A stretch of 64,000 nt of DNA from Bryobacteraceae bacterium (GTDB lineage Bacteria; Acidobacteriota; Terriglobia; Bryobacterales; Bryobacteraceae), in NCBI GenBank assembly GCA_019748195.1, contig JAIEPW010000016.1, positions 1-64,000 on the forward strand. Reading direction: 5' to 3'. Both the position numbers and the translations under genes were made by a program. Below the pieces are notes generated by a model. It worked only from the letters and a program-made list of their open reading frames with translations, did no database searches and had not been told where the DNA came from. Position 1 is the stretch's first letter, and every line of letters begins with the position of its first letter. Below are positions 1 to 8,394 of the stretch, piece after piece.

Positions 1-344
1 GGCTGGTTTCGAAACTGCCGGTGCACACCTCCAATGAGATCGGATTCTTCGTGCTGGTGCGGACCAGCGGGGCGGCGCAGCGGCTGATTCTTGGCCTTCA
101 TGTTCCTCCTCCCGCTCCTCGCGGAGCCATTATCAACTGGAGAACCTCCGAGCCGGCAACGTGCTTCGTCGCCTATGGAAATGGGGAACCAGGCTGGCGA
201 ACCCGCCCTGCAACCCGAATCAAACATTCTGAAGCGCTGACGCAATTGCAACCCGGCACCCAGTATTCGTTTCGGGTGGAATGCCGGGCGGGGGAGGCGA
301 CCTTCCCCACGGTGACCGGAACGTTCCGGACGGCGCCGCCGTAG
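1..344 (+). CDS. Fibronectin type III-like domain protein, 3' end only
   Basis: The frame is already open at the left edge of the window and stops with TAG at 342-344, so only the C-terminal ~114 residues are seen. The visible part reads like one Fn3/purple-acid-phosphatase-N-type beta-sandwich: an 'INWRTSEPATCFVAYG' strand pair, then 'LQPGTQYSFRVEC' and a final 'TGTFRTAPP'. This is the usual pattern of an Fn3 repeat ending a secreted protein. A GTG at 21 is in frame, but the homology begins before it, so it is probably not the start. The function of the whole protein cannot be judged from this fragment. An extracellular or cell-surface location is inferred from the domain type and from the exosortase genes downstream. 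Confidence 0.6.
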   Translation, partial: LVSKLPVHTSNEIGFFVLVRTSGAAQRLILGLHVPPPAPRGAIINWRTSEPATCFVAYGNGEPGWRTRPATRIKHSEALTQLQPGTQYSFRVECRAGEATFPTVTGTFRTAPP

Positions 345-433
345 CGCGGGTGAACGGGTGGGATCGCCCCCATGATATCCTCGATCCTTGACCGGTTCTG
401 CTGGCTGCCCCTGTTGTTTAATCGACGCTTTCC

Positions 434-1774
434 GTGACTTTGCGCGCGCATATCGGCGATCACCGTGTCTTCAGCGCTCTTGCGAGCGGGCGTGCCGCGT
501 CCCATGGGATCTCCCTTGCGCTGCATCTGCTCGCCGCGTCCGCGGCGCTGATGACGCCGCTACCCCGGCTTGTTGAGAACCGAAGCGCCTCGGACTTGAT
601 TCGGCAACACAAGGCAGTGCGAGTGTTTATTCGGGCGCCGGTGGTGCGGCCGATCCAGCCGGAGCAGGCTTGGTCTTCACTAAAGGCGCCCCGGCCCCGT
701 ATGCGTGCTCCTGTCGAGATTCAGACCGACCGGGCAAAACCGGGTAGGATGCGGATTTGGAAGCCCGAACCTGCGCCGGAAGAAACCAAAGATACGGCTC
801 TGCGAAACATGATCACAGTCGTGCCGAAGAGCGAAATGCACACGACGCCATCGAAAGCGTTCTTGGCGCCTCAACGCCGCCCGGCTGTTCCCCAGCCGGT
901 GGAGGTCTCGATCCAGGATCCGCGAATCGACTCTGTACCGATTGTCGCGATGGGTCCGATTCAGCCGAACATGAGTGCGCTGCCGGGGCCGCCGCCCCGC
1001 CCGTTTGCACCGCCCCGGGCTCGGCCTCGAGCTGGCGCGGATGCCGGTAGCGAGGGTGCGAGTCTAATGGAGCCGCCGCCGGCCGCGGCGGCGGTCGCCA
1101 TGGACACCAGCGCGTTGGCGCCTTCCCTCGTCCCCGGCGCCCGGATTGCAGAGGTGCTGGCCGGGCCGGCGCCAGCCGGAAACACCAGAGGAACCAGCGC
1201 AGCCGCGGGAGAAACGGTTCCAGGATTGTCGGTGCGGGGCGCTCGCGGCGAATTGCGCGAAATCTCCCCACCGCTGCCATTGCGATCCGGGGATGCGATG
1301 CCCCTCAAGGGCGAGCAGCTCCGCACCTTCGAAACCGCCCGCAATCGCATGCTTCTGCCTCTGCGCCCGGGTTCGCGCGTTCTGCCTCGTGCTATTGAGG
1401 AGTTGTTCGCGAACCGGGTTGTTTACAGCTTCGTTCTCCCCATGCCCTACGATCCCGCGTTTAAAGGCGACTGGATCTTCTGGTTCGCCGACTCGTCCGG
1501 TGAGTCCGGGTTTCTCCGCCCCCCCGTTCCGCAGGAGCGATTTGCGCTTTTGCCTTTCGCGGCCGCCGCCCCCGTGCATGCCGCCATTCGACTGATTGCC
1601 AGGCTGAACACCACGGGCGACTTCGGCGATATCCGGTTTCTCGGCGCCGTGGACGAACCCACCGGTCGGCTTGCGCTCGAATCCCTGGTCTGCTGGCGGT
1701 TCCAGGCCGCCACCCGCAATGGAAAACCCGTAGTTCTCGATGCCGTAATCGAGCTTCCGGCGCAGTCCCGCTGA
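434..1774 (+). CDS. Membrane-anchored proline-rich protein of unknown function (TonB-like layout)
   Basis: 446 aa from a GTG start. The layout is a short N-terminus, one hydrophobic segment near residues 24-42, a long Pro/Ala/Arg-rich linker (about residues 60-260), and a C-terminal globular part (about 290-446). This resembles TonB-type energy transducers and other periplasm-spanning proteins, but I see no clear TonB C-terminal signature ('YPxxA...G.V'), so the name is only a structural analogy. The stop at 1774 lies 9 nt before the TTG start of the TPR lipoprotein, so the two are probably co-transcribed. A role in the envelope next to the exosortase locus is inferred from position only. Confidence 0.6.
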   Translation: MTLRAHIGDHRVFSALASGRAASHGISLALHLLAASAALMTPLPRLVENRSASDLIRQHKAVRVFIRAPVVRPIQPEQAWSSLKAPRPRMRAPVEIQTDRAKPGRMRIWKPEPAPEETKDTALRNMITVVPKSEMHTTPSKAFLAPQRRPAVPQPVEVSIQDPRIDSVPIVAMGPIQPNMSALPGPPPRPFAPPRARPRAGADAGSEGASLMEPPPAAAAVAMDTSALAPSLVPGARIAEVLAGPAPAGNTRGTSAAAGETVPGLSVRGARGELREISPPLPLRSGDAMPLKGEQLRTFETARNRMLLPLRPGSRVLPRAIEELFANRVVYSFVLPMPYDPAFKGDWIFWFADSSGESGFLRPPVPQERFALLPFAAAAPVHAAIRLIARLNTTGDFGDIRFLGAVDEPTGRLALESLVCWRFQAATRNGKPVVLDAVIELPAQSR

Positions 1775-1783
1775 GAAACTGAC

Positions 1784-4114
1784 TTGACCCGCTACACAAC
1801 TGCACAAGCCCTCCTGGCTATCTGTCTGATTTTGCTCACGGGATGCCCTTCCCGTGCCCGGGAGGATGCCGCCCGTTACCTGGAAAAGGGAAAGCAGGCC
1901 TTGAAGGAGGGCCGGCTGAACGACGCGTCGGTCGATTTGCGGAAGGCGATCCAGAAGAACGCTGGAATAGCGGAAGCCCATTATCTCTACGGCGTCGTAG
2001 AACAACGGCAGGAGAGCTTCGGTTCTGCCTACCGTGCGCTTTCACGCGCCACGGAATTGGACCCCGGGCTGTTGCCGGCCCGCATCGCGCTCGCGGACGT
2101 GTGCCGCAGACTCTATCTCCTGGATCCGGAGCGTCCCGCCTTTCTGCGTGATCAATGGAAGTCGCAGTTGGATGCCATTACTCGACGGGCTCCCGAGTCG
2201 TTCGACGCCCTCAGGCTGGGCGCATACCTGGCGCTCGCCGACGATGACAGGGCGAAGGCTCTGCGCATGTTCCAGCGGGCGGAAGTAGTGGCGCCCGATC
2301 AACCGGAGGTGGGAATGGCCATCAGCCAGCTTCTGTTCGAAGCGGGAAACGCGGAGGAAGCCGCAGCAAAGGGTTGGGCATTGATTCGGAAGGCACCCAC
2401 ATACGCACCGGTCTACGATGTGCTTTATTTTCAGAAACTAAGCCGGAAGGACTTCGAGGGGGCTGCCGCCGTACTGGACGCCAAGGCACGCAACAACCCC
2501 GCTCGATTGGATTTCGCGATTCAACTAGCCGAACACTTCTGGAATACCGGGGCTTCGCCGCTCGCCGAGACCGCCATTGCAAACGCCTTGACGGCAGCTC
2601 GGGAACGGAAGTCTGACTTCATCCTGATTGGGGATTACTTTCGGCGCACTCGGCAATTCTCAAAGGCTCTCTCCGTTTATCGTGAGGGCGAACAGGCGGC
2701 ATCCGCTTCCGGGGACAGGCTGCTCGCCCGCGACATGGCCAGGAAGTGGATCGAAATGCTGATGGTAACCGGTCAGACCACTCAGGCTTCCACCGAACTT
2801 CGCAATCTCCTCCGCGAGCATCCCCGTTACAAGGAGGCCCAGATACTCGACGCGGGTCTGGCGCTTGCCTCAGCCGATCCGGGCCGGACACAGGCCGCTG
2901 AAAGCCGGATCGAGAAACTTACCTCGGAGCATGGGTCCGATGCCGGCGTCTGGTTTCTGCTAGGCCAGGCCCGGCTTGCACTGAAGGACTTTAACGGAGC
3001 CCGGAAGGCGTTTACCGAAGCTGCCCGCCGCGACAAAACGCAGATGGAACCGCGGCTCAGCCTGCTCTACCTTGCGCTCGAGGAAGGCCGCTTCGCCGAT
3101 GGATTGACCGAGGCCGAGGGAATCCTCAAGTACCACCCGGAAAGGATCAGCGTCCAGGTGCTGCGGGCCGTATGCAATATGGGAGTTGGCGAGCTGGGAC
3201 GCGCCCGCGCCGAATTGGAAGCGATCCTGAGACGCGCCCCTGGACATCGGGACGCGCAACTCCAGATGGCCCTCCTGAAACTAAAGGAAGGAAAAGCGCA
3301 GGAGGCCGAAGCCGCCTTCCGCGACCTTCTGAGCAACAACGATCCCACCGATCTGCGGTCATTGGAAGGGCTGGTACAGGTTCTTCTTCGCACCGGCCGA
3401 TGCGATCCCGCTCTGGAACTTCTGAAGTCCGCGGCGAACCGCACCCCCCAATCCGCTGCGCCAATTCTGCTGGCGGAAACCTCTGTGGCGTGCGGAAGAA
3501 TCGGCGATGGGGTGGAAATCTACCGCAAGCTGGCCGAGGCCATTCCGACCTCGACCGATCTCCGGCGGCGCCTGGCAGAGCTTCTGGTAGTTCAAGGGCA
3601 GCCGAATCTGGCATTGCCGCACCTGGAGCAGGTGATTGCGCGGACCCCGCGCGACATTCGAGCCCGTCTGCAGCGGGCCGTCGCGCTCGAGCAGTTGGAG
3701 AGATCGGAGCCCGCCAAGCAGGAGTATCGCGATCTGCTCGCCTTGCAGCCGGATTATCCCCTGGCGTTGAATAATCTCGCCCACCTGCTCGCCGAAAGCG
3801 GCGGGGACCTGGAAGAGGCTCTGCGAATGGCGCAACGAGCTCTGACACGCTCCCCCGCCAACCCCGTGTTTCAAGTGACCCTGGCGTGCGTCTACACGCG
3901 AAAGGGCTTAAAGGACGCCGCCCTCGGCGTGATGGAGAAGCTGGCAGCCTCCTCGCCCGAAAACGCCAACTATCAGTACCATCTCGCGGCCGTCCACGCG
4001 GCGGGTGGCGAGCGTCGAAAGGCGCAGCAACACATGATGGCCGGGCTGAACTCCAACCCTAACCCGCTGTTACGGCGTAAGATCCTGATGCTTCAGGAGT
4101 CCATGAGCCGATGA
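1784..4114 (+). CDS. TPR-repeat lipoprotein, PEP-CTERM system type (PrsT-like)
   Basis: 776 aa from a TTG start. The N-terminus is a lipoprotein signal peptide with lipobox 'LLTGC' (lipidated Cys at residue 21), which predicts membrane anchoring. The rest is a continuous array of tetratricopeptide repeats up to the C-terminus, for example 'AEAHYLYGVVEQRQ', 'AGVWFLLGQARLAL' and 'PLALNNLAHLLAES'. The length, lipobox and full-length TPR solenoid match the PEP-CTERM-system TPR lipoproteins (PrsT, TIGR02917) found near exosortases, though those are often longer (about 900 aa). Next to it lie a PEP-CTERM substrate gene and, 2 kb on, exosortase and EpsI, which supports the assignment. Its biochemical role is not known; a scaffold for exopolysaccharide or PEP-CTERM protein export is the usual guess. 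Confidence 0.75.
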   Translation: MTRYTTAQALLAICLILLTGCPSRAREDAARYLEKGKQALKEGRLNDASVDLRKAIQKNAGIAEAHYLYGVVEQRQESFGSAYRALSRATELDPGLLPARIALADVCRRLYLLDPERPAFLRDQWKSQLDAITRRAPESFDALRLGAYLALADDDRAKALRMFQRAEVVAPDQPEVGMAISQLLFEAGNAEEAAAKGWALIRKAPTYAPVYDVLYFQKLSRKDFEGAAAVLDAKARNNPARLDFAIQLAEHFWNTGASPLAETAIANALTAARERKSDFILIGDYFRRTRQFSKALSVYREGEQAASASGDRLLARDMARKWIEMLMVTGQTTQASTELRNLLREHPRYKEAQILDAGLALASADPGRTQAAESRIEKLTSEHGSDAGVWFLLGQARLALKDFNGARKAFTEAARRDKTQMEPRLSLLYLALEEGRFADGLTEAEGILKYHPERISVQVLRAVCNMGVGELGRARAELEAILRRAPGHRDAQLQMALLKLKEGKAQEAEAAFRDLLSNNDPTDLRSLEGLVQVLLRTGRCDPALELLKSAANRTPQSAAPILLAETSVACGRIGDGVEIYRKLAEAIPTSTDLRRRLAELLVVQGQPNLALPHLEQVIARTPRDIRARLQRAVALEQLERSEPAKQEYRDLLALQPDYPLALNNLAHLLAESGGDLEEALRMAQRALTRSPANPVFQVTLACVYTRKGLKDAALGVMEKLAASSPENANYQYHLAAVHAAGGERRKAQQHMMAGLNSNPNPLLRRKILMLQESMSR

Positions 4115-4121
4115 ACGGTAC

Positions 4122-4137
4122 TGGTACTTTAAGTGCA
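4122..4137 (+). promoter_or_regulatory. Putative sigma-54 (-24/-12) promoter of the PEP-CTERM gene
   Basis: The sequence TGGTACTTTAAGTGCA has the invariant GG (4123-4124) and GC (4135-4136) separated by exactly 10 nt. The -24 half (TGGTAC) fits TGGYAC; the -12 half (GTGCA) has one mismatch to TTGCA. The start site would be near 4148, giving a leader of about 46 nt. Established knowledge: PEP-CTERM genes in some proteobacteria depend on RpoN with the PrsK/PrsR two-component system, so the site makes sense here. Its use in this organism is inference. Confidence 0.5.
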
Positions 4138-4193
4138 TTGATAAGACTTGCGTCCACGCCCGGAGCACAGTAACATCATTTTGAAAGTTTCTT

Positions 4194-4976
4194 ATGGAAA
4201 GACTCGCCTTCAGCCTTCTCGCGTGCGTTCCGTTGGCGTTCGGTCAATACACGGTTACGGACCCGTTCAACGCGCCCCAGACCAACTGCAACTATAGTTT
4301 GGTTTCCCCGTTCTCCAACTGCGATGTGATCGGGGACAAGAACAAGTACGATATCGAGAAGGTAGATGTCCGGGTCGGATTCGACACCACGACTGTCCGG
4401 GTCTATCTGAACTACGGAGGGGGCAGTACTCTGGCGCCGTTCTCCGATGGGCTTCCCCTGCGGATCGGGGACTTCTTCCTGTATCGCCCGGGCACCAGCA
4501 CCGCGACCAATGTCGGCTCCGGCGCCTACGGCGTCGTTCTGAATACCCACGGCGCGTTTGTAACCGGCGGGGTCTACGCTGTAGGAACGAACGGGATCAA
4601 CACCGCCACTGCCGACCAGCTTTTGAACAACACCGGCTATGTCTACCGCCGAAACGTGGACGTGTTGATGACCGGCGCCGCGCCCGGAAATCCTCTCAGC
4701 CTGGGTACCGTCAATGTCTCCACGGTTGGCAACGGAACTTCCACCGCGCGTTTTCTCGCGACGATTCAGTTCGCGAATCCTGCGAATTTCTTCAACTCGC
4801 TCATCAACGCAAACAATGAGATCGCTTTCTCTTTCTCGTCCGCGATCTGTGCGAATGACTTGATCACGGGCACTGTTTCGGCCGTTCCGGAGCCGGCAGA
4901 GTGGGCAGCTCTAATCGCCGGATTGGGTCTGATTGGCGTATTCGTACGTCGGCGACGCCACGGTCTCTCTTCGTAG
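4194..4976 (+). CDS. PEP-CTERM sorting-signal protein (exosortase substrate)
   Basis: 260 aa. It has a short N-terminal signal peptide ending at 'PLAFG', a secreted beta-rich body of about 200 residues rich in Asn, Thr and Gly, and a textbook PEP-CTERM tail: 'VPEPAEWAALIAGLGLIGVF' followed by 'VRRRRHG', i.e. the Pro-Glu-Pro motif, a hydrophobic segment, and an Arg cluster. The known fate of such proteins is cleavage at the PEP motif by exosortase and release or anchoring at the outer surface. The cognate enzyme is probably the exosortase at 6182-7087. The body domain is not one I can name. It is preceded by a sigma-54-like promoter. Its last 66 nt overlap the 3' end of a convergent gene. Confidence 0.85.
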   Translation: MERLAFSLLACVPLAFGQYTVTDPFNAPQTNCNYSLVSPFSNCDVIGDKNKYDIEKVDVRVGFDTTTVRVYLNYGGGSTLAPFSDGLPLRIGDFFLYRPGTSTATNVGSGAYGVVLNTHGAFVTGGVYAVGTNGINTATADQLLNNTGYVYRRNVDVLMTGAAPGNPLSLGTVNVSTVGNGTSTARFLATIQFANPANFFNSLINANNEIAFSFSSAICANDLITGTVSAVPEPAEWAALIAGLGLIGVFVRRRRHGLSS

Positions 4977-5318
4977 CGGTTCGTCTCCGTCTCCCAATAA
5001 AACGGGTCCCGAACTCAGCGCGTGGATGAGGCTACTGAGACTTCGGCACATGCGGTTGGCCTTCGGGTTTTTTTCCGCTCTTTCCAGAGCGATCGAAAGC
5101 TGGCGCGCATCTTCGCGACGCACCACTTGGCCGCAGGCAGGCGCATAAGCAGCGCTCCAGTCGCGGTCCTGCTGCGGCTCCCGATCGACATCCAGCGTGA
5201 CAGCGGGACGCGATGTGCCGGTGGGCATCCACCCATGCTGCCGGGCCAGATCCAGATACTCTAACCACTCTCCAGCCGTAATCGCGACCGCCGAACCGTC
5301 AGAGCGATAGATCAGCAT
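4911..5318 (-). CDS. Conserved hypothetical protein, 135 aa
   Basis: 135 aa from an ATG with a modest GGTAGG-type ribosome site. It begins 'MLIYRSDGSAVAITAGEWLEYLDLA' in outline: an acidic/aromatic helix, then 'GWMPTGT', and later 'GQVVRREDARQLSIALERA'. This order (a 'GW.P.GT' motif, a short variable loop, then 'G..V...DA..L..ALE.A') resembles a widespread family of small soluble proteins of unknown function that I know only as hypothetical proteins. The C-terminal ~22 residues overlap the PEP-CTERM tail on the other strand, so the true protein may owe its end to drift. No signal peptide or membrane segment. No function is proposed. Confidence 0.65.
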   Translation of the reverse strand: MLIYRSDGSAVAITAGEWLEYLDLARQHGWMPTGTSRPAVTLDVDREPQQDRDWSAAYAPACGQVVRREDARQLSIALERAEKNPKANRMCRSLSSLIHALSSGPVLLGDGDEPLRRETVASPTYEYANQTQSGD

Positions 5319-5390
5319 TTTGAACCTACCCGGAGGGTACCAGAACTACCGGTACAATTCAAGGGGTTCGGCGCATTCCGGCGAGGCGCT

Positions 5391-5801
5391 TCAACGCCGA
5401 TCTTGGTTATTCGAAATGATTTGGAAAATGCGAGTTCCAGGCCCTCCCAATCGTTTTTCCATCCCTGGACACTGGGCGCGCAACGCCATCAGCATCGGGT
5501 CAAGTTCAGGCGTCGCAGTCTTGGAGCCGGCCAGCAGCCGGAGCACTAACGCCGCGGAAAATCCGCAGAGCTCGGGACGGGCTTCCAGGATTCCCAAGGT
5601 CTCGCTCAAAGCGGAGACTTGTGGTGAAATCCGAAGCTCCGGACGGTCTCGAAGCAAGTCGTCCAGACAGAACTTAGCCTCGCGGATTTCCTTCTGAATC
5701 CGCGCTCGCCACGCCTGCTGCCACATCCAGAGCAGAAGACTAAAGAGCCCGAACAGGGTGAACAGCAGATAAACGAGGGAGGCAGCCTGATCCTGACTCA
5801 A
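5391..5801 (-). CDS. Small membrane protein of unknown function
   Basis: 136 aa. One strong transmembrane segment at residues 8-27 ('SLVYLLFTLFGLFSLLLWMW') is followed by a basic helix ('RARIQKEIREAK') and a soluble C-terminal part of about 95 residues with no motif I recognise. It is the second gene of a two-gene unit: its ATG overlaps the stop of the upstream gene (5798-5801), which implies translational coupling. Both genes sit between the PEP-CTERM substrate and exosortase but on the opposite strand. Whether they belong to the exosortase system is unknown. Confidence 0.6.
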   Translation of the reverse strand: MSQDQAASLVYLLFTLFGLFSLLLWMWQQAWRARIQKEIREAKFCLDDLLRDRPELRISPQVSALSETLGILEARPELCGFSAALVLRLLAGSKTATPELDPMLMALRAQCPGMEKRLGGPGTRIFQIISNNQDRR

Positions 5802-6130
5802 GCCGACAAGCCCTCTGAAGAGATGATTCTCTTCTCAAGTTCCTCGATTCGGGCGCGCAATCTCGTCTCCGTCCGGATGCGCAAGGCCCTCTCCCAGAGC
5901 CCATACCAGGCCGCGAACACCCCGAATGCCAGCGCGAATAAGCGGGTTCGCTTCGCCTCGCTCATCAGTGTGATCCACACCTGCGCCTCCGAGGAGGCAT
6001 CCAACGCGGCGAACGCCAGGTCTCGCAGAATCAGCGCCAGCCAAACCGCCAGAGCCAACGGGAGCACGCGCCGCGTCAGAATCGAAAAGACGTATACGAT
6101 CTCGAGTCGCTTGTATTTTTCCGCCGTCAT
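5798..6130 (-). CDS. Small membrane protein of unknown function
   Basis: 110 aa. Two hydrophobic stretches are visible, about residues 23-45 ('LPLALAVWLALILRDLAFAA') and 63-80 ('LFALAFGVFAAWYGLWE'), followed by a basic, heptad-like C-terminal helix ('RTETRLRARIEELEKRI') that could form a coiled coil. It starts 51 nt from the divergently read exosortase gene, so the two may share a promoter region. It overlaps the next gene by 4 nt (ATGA). No family is recognised. The paired arrangement suggests the two products form a small inner-membrane complex, which is inference. Confidence 0.6.
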   Translation of the reverse strand: MTAEKYKRLEIVYVFSILTRRVLPLALAVWLALILRDLAFAALDASSEAQVWITLMSEAKRTRLFALAFGVFAAWYGLWERALRIRTETRLRARIEELEKRIISSEGLSA

Positions 6131-6181
6131 GAAAACCCCTGCCAGCCCAAGCTGCTGATCAGCCGGAAGCCGGGGCTGAAC

Positions 6182-7087
6182 ATGTCGCTTCGATTAGAGG
6201 AAACTACCAGTCAGTATATGCCACCTTCCCACGATATCCTTCGACTGGATGCGGCTCGCGCTCCAGTGTTCGCCGCCCTGTTTGCCGTCCTTCTGATCGC
6301 GGCGTACGCTCCGGTCTGGGTTGCATGGGCCGGGCAACTGGCCACGGACGACGACATGGCACACGGGGCGCTGGCCCTCGCGCTTGCCGGCTACTTCGCG
6401 GTCGCCCGAGTCCGCGCGGCGCCCGCCGCGGAACCGAAGTTTGACTGGCGTGGCGCCACGGCGATCGGCCTGGGCTCGATCCTGGTTGCCGTGGGGGCTC
6501 CAAGCGGATTTCCGCTCTTCGCGCGCCTCGCGTTTGTCGTGACCCTCTGTGGTGGCGTGGTTCTTCTGCTCGGCTGGGCCAACAGCAAGCTCCTCTGGTT
6601 TCCCTTCGTCCTTCTCCTCATGTCGATTCCACCGCCCATGGTCATCCAGAAGGAAATCACGCTGCCGTTGCAGACAATCGCCACCTCCTTATCGGAGAGG
6701 ATTTTCGAACTCCTCGGCTACTCTGCTTTGCGTGAAGGCAATGTCCTGGAGATCGCGGGGCAGCGTTTCTTTGTCGCGGAGGCGTGCAGCGGGATCCGTT
6801 CGCTCCTGTCCCTGCTGTTCCTCACCCTCACTTACGGATATCTTCTCGAATCCCGTCCGGCGGTCCGGCTCCTGTTGCTGATGCTTGCGGTTCCCGCGGC
6901 GATCGTCGCTAACGCTGCCCGGATCGTGGCCACCGGCGTGATCTCGGCCCGCGATCCGGAACTGGGCATCGGCTTCTTCCATGCCTTCTCCGGGTGGGTG
7001 AGCACGATCCTGGCTTTCCTGTTTGTTCTCGCCGCGCACCAGCTTTGGTTGCGTCATTCGGGTGTTGAAAAGCGAGGACCACAGTGA
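6182..7087 (+). CDS. xrt: Exosortase (PEP-CTERM sorting transpeptidase)
   Basis: 301 aa polytopic membrane protein with about eight hydrophobic segments. The conserved exosortase catalytic residues are all present: Cys202 in 'VAEACSGIRSLLSL', Arg247 in 'NAARIVATG', and His267 in 'FFHAFSGW'. The enzyme cleaves PEP-CTERM proteins at the inner membrane and is normally tied to exopolysaccharide production; the likely substrate lies at 4194-4976. The stop codon overlaps the ATG of the EpsI gene (TGATG), so the two are translated together, as is usual for this pair. An alternative start at Met13 is possible. I did not assign an exosortase subtype. Confidence 0.93.
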   Translation: MSLRLEETTSQYMPPSHDILRLDAARAPVFAALFAVLLIAAYAPVWVAWAGQLATDDDMAHGALALALAGYFAVARVRAAPAAEPKFDWRGATAIGLGSILVAVGAPSGFPLFARLAFVVTLCGGVVLLLGWANSKLLWFPFVLLLMSIPPPMVIQKEITLPLQTIATSLSERIFELLGYSALREGNVLEIAGQRFFVAEACSGIRSLLSLLFLTLTYGYLLESRPAVRLLLLMLAVPAAIVANAARIVATGVISARDPELGIGFFHAFSGWVSTILAFLFVLAAHQLWLRHSGVEKRGPQ

Positions 7088-7725
7088 TGAAGGGTGCTGC
7101 TGTCATGCTCCTTCTTGCCGCCGCCGTGATCGGGCACGGCTGGCTGATCCGCGGCCCGGACGGGCGGCCCGCGCCCGCCGGCGTCTCTACCATTGATCGC
7201 CTCCCATCCGCAATCGGACCATGGAATGCGCAAGGGGAAGCTTTCCTGGAACCGGAAGTCCTGCTTGCCCTGGGACCCGACCAGTACATCATCCGCAACT
7301 ATCGTGGCAGCCGGGGCGAGCCGGTCAGTCTCTTCGTGGCCTACTTTGGTTCTCAGGACCGCGACCGCGGTCCGCACTCGCCGCGCGATTGCCTTCCAGC
7401 TTCCGGCTGGAAATCGGTTCATCAGGGGGACGTCGAAATCCCGTCCGGGGGCGGTCAGGTGACCGCCAACCTGTACGAGATCTCCAAGGGTGATGAGCGC
7501 GGCAAGGTGCTCTATTGGTATCAGAACAGCCGGCGCGCCGTCCAACGGGAGTCTGCCGCCCGCTTCTACCTGCTCGCCGATGCCTTCCAGAATCGCGGCA
7601 CCGATATCAGCCTGATTCGCATCATCGCCCCGGTTCTCGAAGACGGTGACCGCGCCGCCCTCGATCGCGCTCGAGCTTTCGCCGCGCACCTGCTGGAACC
7701 CCTGCGGGAACACCTTCCCCGGTGA
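7087..7725 (+). CDS. epsI: EpsI family exosortase-associated protein (DUF3485)
   Basis: 212 aa. It has an N-terminal membrane anchor or signal segment ('AAVMLLLAAAVIGHGWLI'), then the EpsI core with 'IGPWNAQGEAFLEPEVLLALG', 'YIIRNYRG' and the characteristic 'GPHSPRDCLPASGW' and 'LYWYQN' motifs, here given only in part. In known systems EpsI is either fused to the exosortase C-terminus or encoded directly after it, as here (TGATG overlap). Its function is accessory to exopolysaccharide/PEP-CTERM export and is not fully defined. ATG at 7087 was chosen over the GTG one codon upstream. Confidence 0.88.
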   Translation: MKGAAVMLLLAAAVIGHGWLIRGPDGRPAPAGVSTIDRLPSAIGPWNAQGEAFLEPEVLLALGPDQYIIRNYRGSRGEPVSLFVAYFGSQDRDRGPHSPRDCLPASGWKSVHQGDVEIPSGGGQVTANLYEISKGDERGKVLYWYQNSRRAVQRESAARFYLLADAFQNRGTDISLIRIIAPVLEDGDRAALDRARAFAAHLLEPLREHLPR

Positions 7726-7800
7726 GCGGAAAAGCCGTGTCCCTATGCTAAACTGGCAGGGTTCTTCAGCCGAGTACTGTGAGGGTTTACTTGAGGATGT

Positions 7801-8394
7801 ATGGTTAGCCTTGGCCGTTTCGTAGCTGCCGTCCTGGTCCTGCAACTGTCCCCGGCGCCCCTCCTTGCCCAGGCTCGAAGCCAAGCGCTTCGCATCCGGG
7901 TTCTTGCCGGCGAGGGCTCGGTAAACAACGTTTCCACCCGCGGCTTCACGATCCCGGTCATCGAGGTTCGAGACGATAACGATCTTCCCGTGGAGGGTGC
8001 GGACGTGGTCTTCGAAGTTCCCGCCGAGGGACCCGGCGGCAAGTTCGCCGGCGGGCAGTCGTCTTACAAGACCCGTACCAACGTGCAGGGACAGGCCGCG
8101 GCCACCGGCTTCGAACCGGGGACGCAAACAGGGTCGTTCCGATTCCGGGTGACCGCACGCATGGGAGACCGTACCGCCATCGCGGCGATCAACCAAGTCA
8201 ACTCCGCCGACACCTTCGTGCCGGAACCCGAGACCAAGAAGAGCCGCGCCTGGCTGAAATGGGTGATTATTGGAGGCCTCGCCGGCGGGGCCGCAATCGG
8301 CGCCGTGCTGGCGACGAGGGGAGGCGGGGATTCGAGCGGATCACCGCGGCCGGTACTTGTTCCAGGTACGGTAGGCGTGGGAGGTCCGAGGTGA
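7801..8394 (+). CDS. Secreted/membrane Ig-like (Big-1 type) domain protein
   Basis: 197 aa with a signal peptide cleaved near 'PLLAQ'. One bacterial Ig-like domain spans about residues 30-135: 'IRVLAGEGSVNNV', 'PVIEVRDDNDLPVEGADVVFEV', 'TNVQGQAAATGF', the usual pattern of invasin/Big-1 repeats. A C-terminal hydrophobic Gly/Ala segment follows (residues 150-172, 'WVIIGGLAGGAAIGAVL'). In acidobacteria such small proteins with one Ig domain and a glycine-rich tail often precede propeller proteins. It starts 75 nt after EpsI and overlaps the next gene by 4 nt. A surface or periplasmic structural role is inferred. Confidence 0.75.
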   Translation: MVSLGRFVAAVLVLQLSPAPLLAQARSQALRIRVLAGEGSVNNVSTRGFTIPVIEVRDDNDLPVEGADVVFEVPAEGPGGKFAGGQSSYKTRTNVQGQAAATGFEPGTQTGSFRFRVTARMGDRTAIAAINQVNSADTFVPEPETKKSRAWLKWVIIGGLAGGAAIGAVLATRGGGDSSGSPRPVLVPGTVGVGGPR

